Position numbers and translations under genes: made by a program. Shown here in pieces: positions 42,679-51,193 of a stretch of DNA of 64,000 nucleotides (positions within the stretch are counted from its first letter, which is position 1; each line of letters starts with the position of its first letter). The notes below the pieces were generated by a model. The model was given only the letters and a program-made list of their open reading frames with translations. It did not search any database and had not been told where the DNA came from. Source of the stretch: Candidatus Liminaster caballi. Lineage in GTDB: Bacteria > Bacteroidota > Bacteroidia > Bacteroidales > UBA3663. The stretch is taken from NCBI GenBank assembly GCA_018065085.1, contig JAGHUA010000049.1, positions 1 through 64,000 on the forward strand. Direction: 5' to 3'.

Positions 42679-45600
42679 TTATTTATATTCGTCCCAGGCC
42701 TTGATGGCGATGTCATCGATGCTCATGGTGGTGAAGGCATTGATGAAGGCAGCAGCCAGACGGTCGTTGGTGATGAGCGGAATGTTGAAGTCGATGGCTG
42801 CACGACGGATCTTGTAGCCATTGGTGAGCTCGCCCGAAGTGAGGTTCTTTGGGATGTTGACCACCATGTCGATCTTCTTGTTGCGTATAAGGTCGAGAGC
42901 CTGCGGCTGACCCTCCTCGCTTGGCCAGAACACAATCTGACAAGGCACGAAGTTCTCCATCAGATAGCGGTATGTGCCGGCAGTGGCATAGAGCTTATAG
43001 CCTTTCTCGATAAGCTGCTTGCACGGAGTGAGCAGCGCTGCCTTCTGCTTGGCATTGCCCGATGAGATGAGCACGCCCTTCTCCGGAATGCGAAGACCGA
43101 CGGAGAGCAGAGACTTGAGGATGGCACAGTTGGTATCGTCGCCCAGACAGCCCACCTCGCCCGTCGATGACATATCGACACCGAGCACCGGGTCGGCCTT
43201 CTGCAGACGCGAGAATGAGAACTGCGAGGCCTTGATGCCTACGTAGTCGAGGTCAAACTCGTTCTTCGTAGGACGCTCGTAAGGCACACCCATCATAATC
43301 TTCGATGCAAGCTCGATGAGGTTGAGCTTGAGCACCTTGCTGACGAATGGGAACGAACGTGAGGCACGTAGATTACACTCGATGACCATGATGTCGTTGT
43401 CGCGAGCCATGAACTGGATGTTGAACGGACCTGAGATATGCAGCTCGGCAGCAATCTTCTTGGCCACCTTCTTGATGCGGCGCACGGTCTCGACATAGAG
43501 CTTCTGGGGTGGGAACTGGATGGTGGCGTCACCTGAGTGGACACCGGCATACTCTACGTGCTCAGAGATGGCGTATGCCACAATCTCGCCCTTATCAGCC
43601 ACTGCGTCCATCTCGATCTCCTTGGCGCCCTCGATGAAGCGGGAGATTACCACAGGATGCTTCTGGCTGACGTTGGCTGCCATCTGAAGGAAGCGCACCA
43701 GCTCGTCCTGATTTGAGCATACGTTCATCGCCGCGCCCGAAAGCACATACGACGGACGGACAAGGACAGGGAAGCCCACCTGGGCAATGAACTCGTTGAC
43801 ATCGTCCATGTTGGTCAGCTCCTTCCATGCCGGCTGAACCACTCCGATGCGGTCGCACATCGAAGAGAACTTCTGGCGATCCTCGGCATTGTCGATATAC
43901 TTGGCCTGTGTGCCGAGGATTGGCACCTTCTGCTCGTCGAGGCGCATGGCGAGGTTGTTAGGAATCTGTCCGCCCACGGAAAGGATCACGCCGTGTGGCT
44001 GCTCAAGGTCGATGATGTCCATGACACGCTCGAAGGTGAGCTCGTCGAAGTAGAGGCGGTCGCACATATCGTAGTCGGTCGATACGGTCTCCGGGTTGTA
44101 GTTGATCATGACCGAACGATAGCCCTGCTGGCGCGCTGTGGTGAGCGCATTGACCGAACACCAGTCGAACTCGACCGACGAGCCGATGCGGTAGGCGCCC
44201 GAACCAAGCACGATGACGGCCTGCGACGCAATGTCGTCGGCCACAGGGTCGGTATATTCGATGTCGTGTGCTATGCCGTTGTAAGTCAGATAGAGGTAGT
44301 TGGTCTGAGCCGGGAACTCGCCGGCAAGGGTGTCGATCTGCTTCACCACAGGCACGATGCCGAGCTTCTTACGCTGGGCACGCACACGGAGGATTTCGTC
44401 CTCGGCCTCCTCGGCCATATTACCCTTGAGCAGGGCACGTCCGATCTGGAAGTCAGAGAATCCCTTCTTCTTGGCTTCGAGCAGGAGTTCGGCTGGAACA
44501 TTCTCCACACAGTCATACTGCTGCAGCTCGTTGTCGATCTCGACGATGCCCCAGAGCTTCTGGAGGAACCACTTGTCGATCTTCGTAAGGTCATGAATCT
44601 GATCGACCGTATATCCGGCCTTCATTGCCTTTGAGATGACGAACACGCGCTTGTCGGTAGGTTCGCGCAGGGCCTTGTCGATGTCGGCAATCTGGAGCAC
44701 CTTGTTCTCAAGGAATCCGTGCATGCCCTGACCGATCATACGGAGACCCTTCTGGATGGCCTCCTCGAACGTGCGGCCGATGGCCATAACCTCGCCCACC
44801 GACTTCATGCTCGAACCGAGCTCGCGGTCAACGCCCTGGAACTTGCCAAGGTCCCAGCGAGGTATCTTGCAGACAATATAGTCGAGCGCCGGCTCGAAGA
44901 ACGCCGAGGTGGTCTTGGTCACTGAGTTCTTGAGCTCGAACAGTCCGTAGCCCAAGCCGAGCTTGGCGGCAACGAATGCCAGCGGATAGCCCGTGGCCTT
45001 TGATGCCAGAGCCGATGATCGCGACAGACGGGCATTGACCTCGATGACGCGATAGTCCTCGCTGTATGGATCGTAGGCATACTGCACGTTGCACTCGCCG
45101 ACGATGCCGATGTGACGGATAATCTTGATGGAGAGTTCGCGGAGCTTATGATAGTCGCGGTTGCTGAGTGTCTGCGACGGAGCCACTACGATCGACTCGC
45201 CGGTATGGATGCCGAGAGGGTCGAAGTTCTCCATGTTGCAGACGGTGATGCAATTGTCGTACCTATCGCGTACCACCTCATACTCCACTTCCTTCCAGCC
45301 CTTGAGCGACTTCTCGACAAGGATCTGAGGCGAGAACGAGAGGGCCTTGTTGCCGATGGCGATGAGCTGCTCCTCATCGTCGCAGAATCCCGAACCGAGT
45401 CCGCCGAGGGCATAAGCAGCACGGATGATGACAGGATAGCCAAGATCGGCTGCTGCCTGCCTGGCCTCATCGAGTGTGTTGCAGGCGTGACTCTTGATGG
45501 TGTTGACGTTGATCTCATCGAGCTTCTCAACGAAGAGCTCGCGGTCCTCTGTGTCGATGATGGCCTGAACCGGAGTACCGAGCACCTCAACGTTATACTT

Positions 45601-45924
45601 TTCGAGCACGCCGCTCTTGTAGAGTTCCACGCCACAGTTGAGCGCCGTCTGTCCGCCGAAGCTCAGCAGGATTCCGTCGGGCTGCTCTTTGGCAATAACC
45701 TTCTCAACAAAATAAGGGGTTACCGGCAGGAAATAAACTCGGTTGGCCACACCCTCAGAGGTCTGTACGGTGGCAATGTTCGGGTTAATGAGGATGCTCT
45801 CGATTCCCTCTTCACGCAGGGCTTTGAGCGCCTGGCTGCCTGAATAGTCGAACTCGCCGGCCTCACCGATTTTGAGGGCACCAGAGCCCAACAGCAGAAC
45901 TTTCTTAATCTTATCGTTTACCAT
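42679..45924 (-). CDS. carB: Carbamoyl-phosphate synthase, large subunit
   Basis: A 1081-residue enzyme that makes carbamoyl phosphate from bicarbonate, ATP and ammonia passed from CarA. Two ATP-grasp halves are clear: the first begins KKVLLLGSGALKIGEAGEFDYS and has NPNIATVQTSEGVANRVYFLP and EVNARLSRSSALASKATGYP; the second has VVLGSGAYRIGSSVEFDWC, GGQIPNNLA and IECNLRASRSFPFVSK. The C-terminal MGS-like regulatory domain (about 940-1081) ends the protein. carA is 12 nt upstream. The product feeds arginine and pyrimidine synthesis, which matches pyrG facing it across the repeat array. Confidence 0.98.
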   Translation of the reverse strand: MVNDKIKKVLLLGSGALKIGEAGEFDYSGSQALKALREEGIESILINPNIATVQTSEGVANRVYFLPVTPYFVEKVIAKEQPDGILLSFGGQTALNCGVELYKSGVLEKYNVEVLGTPVQAIIDTEDRELFVEKLDEINVNTIKSHACNTLDEARQAAADLGYPVIIRAAYALGGLGSGFCDDEEQLIAIGNKALSFSPQILVEKSLKGWKEVEYEVVRDRYDNCITVCNMENFDPLGIHTGESIVVAPSQTLSNRDYHKLRELSIKIIRHIGIVGECNVQYAYDPYSEDYRVIEVNARLSRSSALASKATGYPLAFVAAKLGLGYGLFELKNSVTKTTSAFFEPALDYIVCKIPRWDLGKFQGVDRELGSSMKSVGEVMAIGRTFEEAIQKGLRMIGQGMHGFLENKVLQIADIDKALREPTDKRVFVISKAMKAGYTVDQIHDLTKIDKWFLQKLWGIVEIDNELQQYDCVENVPAELLLEAKKKGFSDFQIGRALLKGNMAEEAEDEILRVRAQRKKLGIVPVVKQIDTLAGEFPAQTNYLYLTYNGIAHDIEYTDPVADDIASQAVIVLGSGAYRIGSSVEFDWCSVNALTTARQQGYRSVMINYNPETVSTDYDMCDRLYFDELTFERVMDIIDLEQPHGVILSVGGQIPNNLAMRLDEQKVPILGTQAKYIDNAEDRQKFSSMCDRIGVVQPAWKELTNMDDVNEFIAQVGFPVLVRPSYVLSGAAMNVCSNQDELVRFLQMAANVSQKHPVVISRFIEGAKEIEMDAVADKGEIVAYAISEHVEYAGVHSGDATIQFPPQKLYVETVRRIKKVAKKIAAELHISGPFNIQFMARDNDIMVIECNLRASRSFPFVSKVLKLNLIELASKIMMGVPYERPTKNEFDLDYVGIKASQFSFSRLQKADPVLGVDMSSTGEVGCLGDDTNCAILKSLLSVGLRIPEKGVLISSGNAKQKAALLTPCKQLIEKGYKLYATAGTYRYLMENFVPCQIVFWPSEEGQPQALDLIRNKKIDMVVNIPKNLTSGELTNGYKIRRAAIDFNIPLITNDRLAAAFINAFTTMSIDDIAIKAWDEYK

Positions 45925-45936
45925 AGTCAGACAGTC

Positions 45937-47028
45937 TTAGAGGAGTGAAGTGAATTGTGAGAAGATGAACTCAGTGTCGGTAGGGCCAGACGATGCCTCC
46001 GGGTGGAACTGAGCCGAGAACCAAGGCATGGTCTTGTGCCTGATACCTTCGTTCGAGCCATCATTCATGTTGATGAAAAGCGGCTCCCAATCGGCAGGGA
46101 TTGTGTTGTTATCGACGGCAAAACCGTGGTTCTGAGACGTGATGTAGCACTGTGTGGTAGGCTTGCCGTTCTCATAGCGCTGAACAGGCTGATTGTGTCC
46201 GCGGTGTCCGTACTTGAGCTTTGTGACCTTGGCACCGGCTGCAAGGCTCAGAATCTGATTGCCCATGCAGATGCCATAGATAGGTTTTCCGGTCTTCATA
46301 AATTCGCGCACATGCTCAACCGTCTTGCTGCAGAGGTTCGGGTCGCCAGGGCCATTGCTGATGAAAAGACCGTCGTATGCGGTTCCGTCGGCATTGAAGT
46401 CATAGTCCCATGGCACCATCGTAATCTCTACGTCATGGCGCAACAGACAGCGTATTATGTTCTGCTTGACACCCATATCGACCAGGCAGACACGCTTCGA
46501 ACCATTGCCGAAACGCTTCACCTCACGCGTTGAGACAATTGCGACCTGATTGACGAGGTTAGGATCCTCGAACGGAATGTCCTCACCGCCATCGAACACA
46601 ATCTTGCCCTTCATCGAACCCTTCTCGCGAAGGAGCTTGGTGAGCTCGCGAGTGTCGATACCCTCGATGCCAACCACCTGCTCAGACTTAAGCCAGTCGG
46701 CAAGTGAACGCTCGGCATTCCAATGGCTGAACTGCTGCGAGTAGTCGCTCACAACCAGCGCACGGACATGAATCTTCTCTGACTCATAAAAACAAGAAAG
46801 CCCGTTGACATCAACAGACATCGACGGAACTCCGTAATTACCGACAAGAGGGAATGTGGTAACCAAAATCTGACCGCTATAACTGGGATCGGTAAGGCTC
46901 TCTGGATAACCCATCATGGCTGTATTGAAAACAACCTCACCATTGACGGCCTTCTCATAACCGAAACTATATCCCTTGAATACATGACCATCGTCAAGCA
47001 CCAGGGATACCGCTTTTTTTGTTTGCAT
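45937..47028 (-). CDS. carA: Carbamoyl-phosphate synthase, small subunit
   Basis: A 363-residue glutamine amidotransferase that supplies ammonia to CarB. The start MQTKKAVSLVLDDG was chosen because the 11-residue upstream extension reaches the promoter -7 element. The class I glutaminase domain has the catalytic Cys in PIYGICMGNQILSLAAG (about 258) and His-x-Glu in QFHPEASSGP. The N-terminal domain has AMMGYPESLTDPSYSGQI. First gene of the carA-carB operon, divergent from glmS with 292 nt between. Confidence 0.98.
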   Translation of the reverse strand: MQTKKAVSLVLDDGHVFKGYSFGYEKAVNGEVVFNTAMMGYPESLTDPSYSGQILVTTFPLVGNYGVPSMSVDVNGLSCFYESEKIHVRALVVSDYSQQFSHWNAERSLADWLKSEQVVGIEGIDTRELTKLLREKGSMKGKIVFDGGEDIPFEDPNLVNQVAIVSTREVKRFGNGSKRVCLVDMGVKQNIIRCLLRHDVEITMVPWDYDFNADGTAYDGLFISNGPGDPNLCSKTVEHVREFMKTGKPIYGICMGNQILSLAAGAKVTKLKYGHRGHNQPVQRYENGKPTTQCYITSQNHGFAVDNNTIPADWEPLFINMNDGSNEGIRHKTMPWFSAQFHPEASSGPTDTEFIFSQFTSLL

Positions 47029-47058
47029 CGTAAATATTATTTTGAATGATAGACTGCG

Positions 47059-47090
47059 CAAAGATATGACAAAGATATGACACTGCCAAA
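47059..47090 (-). promoter_or_regulatory. carA promoter with duplicated -7 element
   Basis: On the minus strand a TTTG -33 element (47087-47090) and TATCTTTG (47059-47066) are 20 nt apart. A second TATCTTTG lies at 47070-47077, because the 11-mer CAAAGATATGA is tandemly duplicated (47059-47069 and 47070-47080). Only the downstream copy has the correct spacing. Confidence 0.75.
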
Positions 47091-47198
47091 TTATGGCTGT
47101 CTTTTTATGATAAAGATAAAAAAAATGTAACTCTGCATGGTAAAATTGCCAAGTTTATATGCTTTTTTTTCGATTTGTAGCACAAAATCCGGCATTTA

Positions 47199-47230
47199 TT
47201 TGGCAGTTTGGCAAAAAAATCGAAACTTTG
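47199..47230 (+). promoter_or_regulatory. glmS promoter
   Basis: TTTG (47199-47202) and AAACTTTG (47223-47230) are 20 nt apart, matching the Bacteroidetes layout with one mismatch in the -7 element. The leader to the ATG is about 80 nt. I see no glmS ribozyme core in it. Confidence 0.6.
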
Positions 47231-47320
47231 CCGCATATTTATAAATATACGTGCGACGTAATGGCATGCGTTTGCGCGATTCTGTCTTCTGAATTAATAA
47301 CTCTCAAAAAAAAACAAATT

Positions 47321-49183
47321 ATGTGCGGAATTGTTGGATACATCGGACATCGTGAAGCATATCCGATTTTGATAAAGGGACTCCACCGACTGGAGTATCG
47401 TGGCTACGACTCAGCCGGATGCGCCCTGCTCGGTAAGGAACTCACCATCTATAAGGCCAAAGGCAAGGTTTCGGACCTTGAGGCAGTATATGAAAAGAGC
47501 CCTCAGCCTGCAGGCGAGGAGCCTACTGTCGGCATCGCCCATACACGTTGGGCAACACACGGTGCGCCATCTGAGCGCAACGCCCACCCTCACCTCTCTG
47601 AGTCGGGCAGCCTGACATTGGTTCACAACGGCATCATCGAGAACTACGCATCGCTGCGCGAACAGCTGCAGAAGCGTGGCTTCACTTTCAAGAGCGACAC
47701 AGACACCGAGGTGCTGGTGCAGCTCATCGAATATCAGAAGCAGCTTCATCAGAGCGACCTGGCAGAAGCCGTACGCAGTGCTTTGAAGCTTGCCATCGGT
47801 GCATACGCCATTGCCGTGATCGACAAGAGTGAACCTGAGAAGCTGGTATGCGCCCGCAAGTCGTCTCCGCTTGCCATCGGTATCGGCGAGGACGACAGCG
47901 AGTTCTTCATTGCTTCGGACGCCAGCCCTATCGCCGAATATACCAAGAAGATCGTCTATCTCAATGACGAGGAAGTGGCTGTCGTGGTGCGTGGCAAGGA
48001 ACTGTATGTCACCAACCTTATGGGCGACGAGACCGAAGCCGACGTGAAGGAGGTGAACGTGGATCTGTCAATGCTCGACCACGACGGATACCCACACTTC
48101 ATGCTCAAGGAGATCTTCGATCAGCCTAACGTGCTTAAGGACTGCATGCGCGGCCGTATCGTGGGCGACGATCATAACCTCAAGGTTGTGCTCTCGGCTG
48201 TGACACAGAACCGCCGTCAGCTGTTGCGTGCGCGCCGCATCGTCATCGTCAGCTGCGGCACATCATGGCATGCAGGTCTGATCGGCAAGCAGCTCATCGA
48301 GCATTTCTGCCGCATCCCTGTGGAGGTGGCATACGCCTCGGAGTTCCGCTATTCTGACCCGGTCATCGAACCTGATGACGTGGTGATTGCCATCTCGCAG
48401 TCAGGCGAGACTGCCGACACTCTGGCAGCCATCCAACAGGCCAAGCAGCAGGGTGCGCTGATCTATGGCATTGTCAACGGCGTAGGTTCGAGCATCGCCC
48501 GCGAGTCTCATGCCGGCACATACATCCACGTAGGTCCTGAGATCGGTGTGGCATCGACCAAAGCCTTCACCGGACAGGTTGTGGTCCTGACCATGCTTTC
48601 TCTGGCACTCGGCATGGCAAAGGGTACGGTCGAGCAGGAAGAGTATGAGGAGACAATCAAGGAGCTGCTGCTCATCCCTGAGAAGATCGAGGAGGTGCTG
48701 AAGCAGAACGACAAGATTGAGCGACTGTCAAAGCAGTTCACCTATGCCCGCAACTTCCTCTATCTGGGCCGAGGCTACAACTACCCTGTGGCTCTGGAAG
48801 GCGCGCTGAAACTGAAGGAGATCTCGTATATCCACGCCGAGGGCTATCCGGCTGCCGAAATGAAGCACGGTCCAATCGCCTTGATCGATAACGAGATGCC
48901 TGTAGTGTTCCTGACCAACCATCATCGCCGCTATCAGAAGGTTATCTCCAACCTGCAGGAGGTCATCTCTCGCCACGGCAACATCCTGGCCATTATCAAC
49001 AAGGGCGACGAGCAGGTTAAGAAGATGGTGGATTCGTACATCGAGGTGCCTGAGACACTCTCATGCCTCACTCCTCTGATCAGCGTCATCCCTCTGCAGC
49101 TGCTCTCATACCACATCGCCGTGTCGCGCGGCCTGAACGTCGATCAGCCTCGTAACCTCGCCAAGTCGGTTACTGTAGAATAA
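47321..49183 (+). CDS. glmS: Glucosamine-6-phosphate synthase (isomerising)
   Basis: A 620-residue enzyme that makes glucosamine-6-P from fructose-6-P and glutamine, the first step towards UDP-GlcNAc. The start was set at MCGIVGYIG, with Cys2 as the Ntn nucleophile; the longer frame includes promoter DNA. The glutaminase domain has HRLEYRGYDSAG, HTRWATHGAPSERNAHPH and LVHNGIIENY. Two SIS sugar-isomerase domains follow, with VSCGTSWHAGLIGK and SQSGETADTLAAI in the first and KEISYIHAEGYPAAEMKHGP in the second. The C-terminal DQPRNLAKSVTVE is conserved. Confidence 0.98.
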   Translation: MCGIVGYIGHREAYPILIKGLHRLEYRGYDSAGCALLGKELTIYKAKGKVSDLEAVYEKSPQPAGEEPTVGIAHTRWATHGAPSERNAHPHLSESGSLTLVHNGIIENYASLREQLQKRGFTFKSDTDTEVLVQLIEYQKQLHQSDLAEAVRSALKLAIGAYAIAVIDKSEPEKLVCARKSSPLAIGIGEDDSEFFIASDASPIAEYTKKIVYLNDEEVAVVVRGKELYVTNLMGDETEADVKEVNVDLSMLDHDGYPHFMLKEIFDQPNVLKDCMRGRIVGDDHNLKVVLSAVTQNRRQLLRARRIVIVSCGTSWHAGLIGKQLIEHFCRIPVEVAYASEFRYSDPVIEPDDVVIAISQSGETADTLAAIQQAKQQGALIYGIVNGVGSSIARESHAGTYIHVGPEIGVASTKAFTGQVVVLTMLSLALGMAKGTVEQEEYEETIKELLLIPEKIEEVLKQNDKIERLSKQFTYARNFLYLGRGYNYPVALEGALKLKEISYIHAEGYPAAEMKHGPIALIDNEMPVVFLTNHHRRYQKVISNLQEVISRHGNILAIINKGDEQVKKMVDSYIEVPETLSCLTPLISVIPLQLLSYHIAVSRGLNVDQPRNLAKSVTVE

Positions 49184-49204
49184 TAAAAAACATACAACAA
49201 AAAA

Positions 49205-49678
49205 ATGGAACTGATTCCAAGCTTCACCATCGACCACTCATGCCTCAAGCCGGGCATCTACGTCTCACGTCAGGACAACGTGGGTGGCGAGACCGTGACA
49301 ACATACGACATCCGCATGATTGCCCCAAACCAGGAACCTGCGCTGGCTCCTGCCGCCATCCACACCATCGAGCATCTCGTTGCCACCTATCTGCGCAACG
49401 ATGAGGAATGGAAAGACAGGATCATCTACTGGGGTCCGATGGGATGTCTGACAGGCAACTATCTCATCATGCGTGGCAACTATGCTCCTGAGGAGATCCG
49501 TCCGCTGCTGATCAGAGCCTTCCAGTTTGTGGTCGATTTTGAGGGCACAGTGCCAGGCACCACTCCTGACGCCTGCGGCAACTGCCTGCTCCACGATCTG
49601 CCGATGGCCAAGTGGGAATCACGCCGCTATGTTGACCGACTGACCAATCAGTTCTGCTCGGTCTATCCGCAGAAATAA
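49205..49678 (+). CDS. luxS: S-ribosylhomocysteine lyase
   Basis: A 157-residue metal enzyme that splits S-ribosylhomocysteine into homocysteine and DPD, the precursor of autoinducer AI-2. The metal ligands are His53 and His57 in the HTIEH motif and Cys127 in ACGNCLLHD; Glu56 is the general base and Cys81 in GPMGCLTG is the second catalytic residue. All key residues are present and length is normal. It lies 21 nt after glmS. The homocysteine made links it in theory to the MalY-type enzyme near 13 kb, but the two are far apart. Confidence 0.97.
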   Translation: MELIPSFTIDHSCLKPGIYVSRQDNVGGETVTTYDIRMIAPNQEPALAPAAIHTIEHLVATYLRNDEEWKDRIIYWGPMGCLTGNYLIMRGNYAPEEIRPLLIRAFQFVVDFEGTVPGTTPDACGNCLLHDLPMAKWESRRYVDRLTNQFCSVYPQK

Positions 49679-49684
49679 CCGCGC

Positions 49685-49760
49685 GAAAGGAAATCCCAAG
49701 AAAGGAAATTCCAAGAAAGGAAATCCCCACGAAGATAAATTCCACAGAAGTAAATAATCC
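49685..49760. repeat. 15-16 bp tandem repeat between luxS and wcaJ-type gene
   Basis: Five units: GAAAGGAAATCCCAA (49685-49699), GAAAGGAAATTCCAA (49700-49714), GAAAGGAAATCCCCAC (49715-49730), then two decayed copies to 49760. They get less conserved towards the next start codon at 49764, so the last unit overlaps its translation initiation region. Confidence 0.85.
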
Positions 49761-49763
49761 AAA

Positions 49764-51116
49764 ATGATACCAGTTGTTATCGCCCTGATTGACGCTTGTA
49801 TGCTGAATGCATTCTATTTCGGTGCATCCAGACTCAGCCTCATACCCGAGGTGAACCATGACTGGTTTCTGTGGAACATCAGCTATCTGATCTCCATTCT
49901 TGTGTTCCATCCGGTGGCCCAGCGCCGACTGGCACGCGTCGAACAGGTGATCAACAGGTCGTTCCTGACCGCACTGCTGATGGCTGTCATCTATCAGCTC
50001 TACATCATCGTGGACCGTGACTACGGTTCGCAGGTCATGTTCTTTGTGCTCCTGACCATATCGCTGACGATGATCGTCTTCGCCAGCCGGTATATGAGCC
50101 GTTTCCTGCTGATGAGCCTGCGCAGCCGTGGACGCAACACAAAGTCGGTGGTGTTTGTCGGTGCGGGTCACAACCTTGCCTACCTCTATGACTGCATGCA
50201 CAGCAACCTCGCCACAGGTTACCGATTCATTGGCTATTTTGACGAACACAAGTCAGAGTTCCTGCCGAAGAACACAACTCTCCTGGGCGGCATTGACCAA
50301 GTAATCCCATGGCTCAAGACTTACCGTCCGGACATGATTTTCTGTAACCTGCCGAGTTCGCGCGGCGAGGAGATTGTGTCGATCATCAATTACTGCGAGC
50401 AGCATTTCATCCACTTCTATTCGGTGCCTAACGTGCGCAACTACGTACACCGTGCGATGGAGGTCGAGATGATTGACGATATGCCAGTGCTGAAGTTGCG
50501 CAAAGAGCCGCTTCTGGCACCTGCCAACCGCATCTCAAAACGACTGTTCGACATTGTGGTAAGCTCCATCTTCATCGTCACATGTTTCTGGTGGATATAT
50601 CTGATCGTGGCCATCGTCACCAAACTGACCATGCCCGGACCTGTGATCTTCAGGCAGAAACGCAACGGACTGCTGGGCGAGGAATTTGACTGCCTGAAAT
50701 TCCGCAGCATGAGGGTCAACAGCATTGCCGACCTGGTGCAGGCCACCAGGGACGACGAACGAGTCACCTGCTGGGGACATTTCCTGCGCCGCACCTCACT
50801 CGACGAGCTGCCACAGTTCATCAATGTGCTGAAGGGCGAGATGTCGATAGTAGGCCCACGTCCGCACATGATCCTTCACACGGTGGAATATTCGGCACTT
50901 ATTGACAAATACATGGTGCGCCACTGGATCAAACCGGGCATCACCGGATGGGCTCAGGTCAACGGCGCACGCGGAGAGACCTCACAGCTTTGGCAGATGG
51001 AGGACCGCATTAAGAAAGATATATGGTATATAGAGAACTGGTCGTTCGGCCTTGACCTGCGCATCCTGTTCCGCACGGTTTGGGAGTTGGTCAAGGGCGA
51101 CAAGAACGCCTATTGA
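49764..51116 (+). CDS. Undecaprenyl-phosphate sugar phosphotransferase (WcaJ-type)
   Basis: A 450-residue polyprenyl glycosylphosphotransferase. The N-terminal half has four or five hydrophobic helices (1-130), then a Rossmann-like domain (VVFVGAGHNLAYLYDCM, about 131-147). After another membrane segment (about 265-295) comes the catalytic bacterial sugar transferase domain: GPVIFRQKRNGLLGEEF, KFRSMRVN, RRTSLDELPQFINVLKGEMS, VGPRPHM and KPGITGWAQVNG. The enzyme places the first sugar-1-phosphate (glucose or galactose type) on undecaprenyl phosphate to begin capsule, exopolysaccharide or O-glycan synthesis. No further glycan genes adjoin it, so its partner cluster must be elsewhere. Confidence 0.95.
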   Translation: MIPVVIALIDACMLNAFYFGASRLSLIPEVNHDWFLWNISYLISILVFHPVAQRRLARVEQVINRSFLTALLMAVIYQLYIIVDRDYGSQVMFFVLLTISLTMIVFASRYMSRFLLMSLRSRGRNTKSVVFVGAGHNLAYLYDCMHSNLATGYRFIGYFDEHKSEFLPKNTTLLGGIDQVIPWLKTYRPDMIFCNLPSSRGEEIVSIINYCEQHFIHFYSVPNVRNYVHRAMEVEMIDDMPVLKLRKEPLLAPANRISKRLFDIVVSSIFIVTCFWWIYLIVAIVTKLTMPGPVIFRQKRNGLLGEEFDCLKFRSMRVNSIADLVQATRDDERVTCWGHFLRRTSLDELPQFINVLKGEMSIVGPRPHMILHTVEYSALIDKYMVRHWIKPGITGWAQVNGARGETSQLWQMEDRIKKDIWYIENWSFGLDLRILFRTVWELVKGDKNAY

Positions 51117-51120
51117 ACCA

Positions 51121-51182
51121 CACGCCGGCAGGACCTTAAAAAAAACGCCGGCAAGGCCTGATGGCACGCCGGCAAGACCTTA
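51121..51182. repeat. CACGCCGGCAAGACCTTA repeat between wcaJ-type gene and mfd
   Basis: Three 18-bp copies start at 51121, 51144 and 51165 (CACGCCGGCAGGACCTTA, AACGCCGGCAAGGCCTGA, CACGCCGGCAAGACCTTA), with periods 23 and 21. Each contains the palindrome GCCGGC. They fill the convergent gap and may help end transcription from both sides. Confidence 0.8.
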
Positions 51183-51193
51183 AAGCATCTGAT

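Noticed and set aside
47231-47320. glmS ribozyme/riboswitch
   Set aside because: The leader is short and AT-rich, with no recognisable catalytic core; the ribozyme is known mainly from Gram-positive bacteria.
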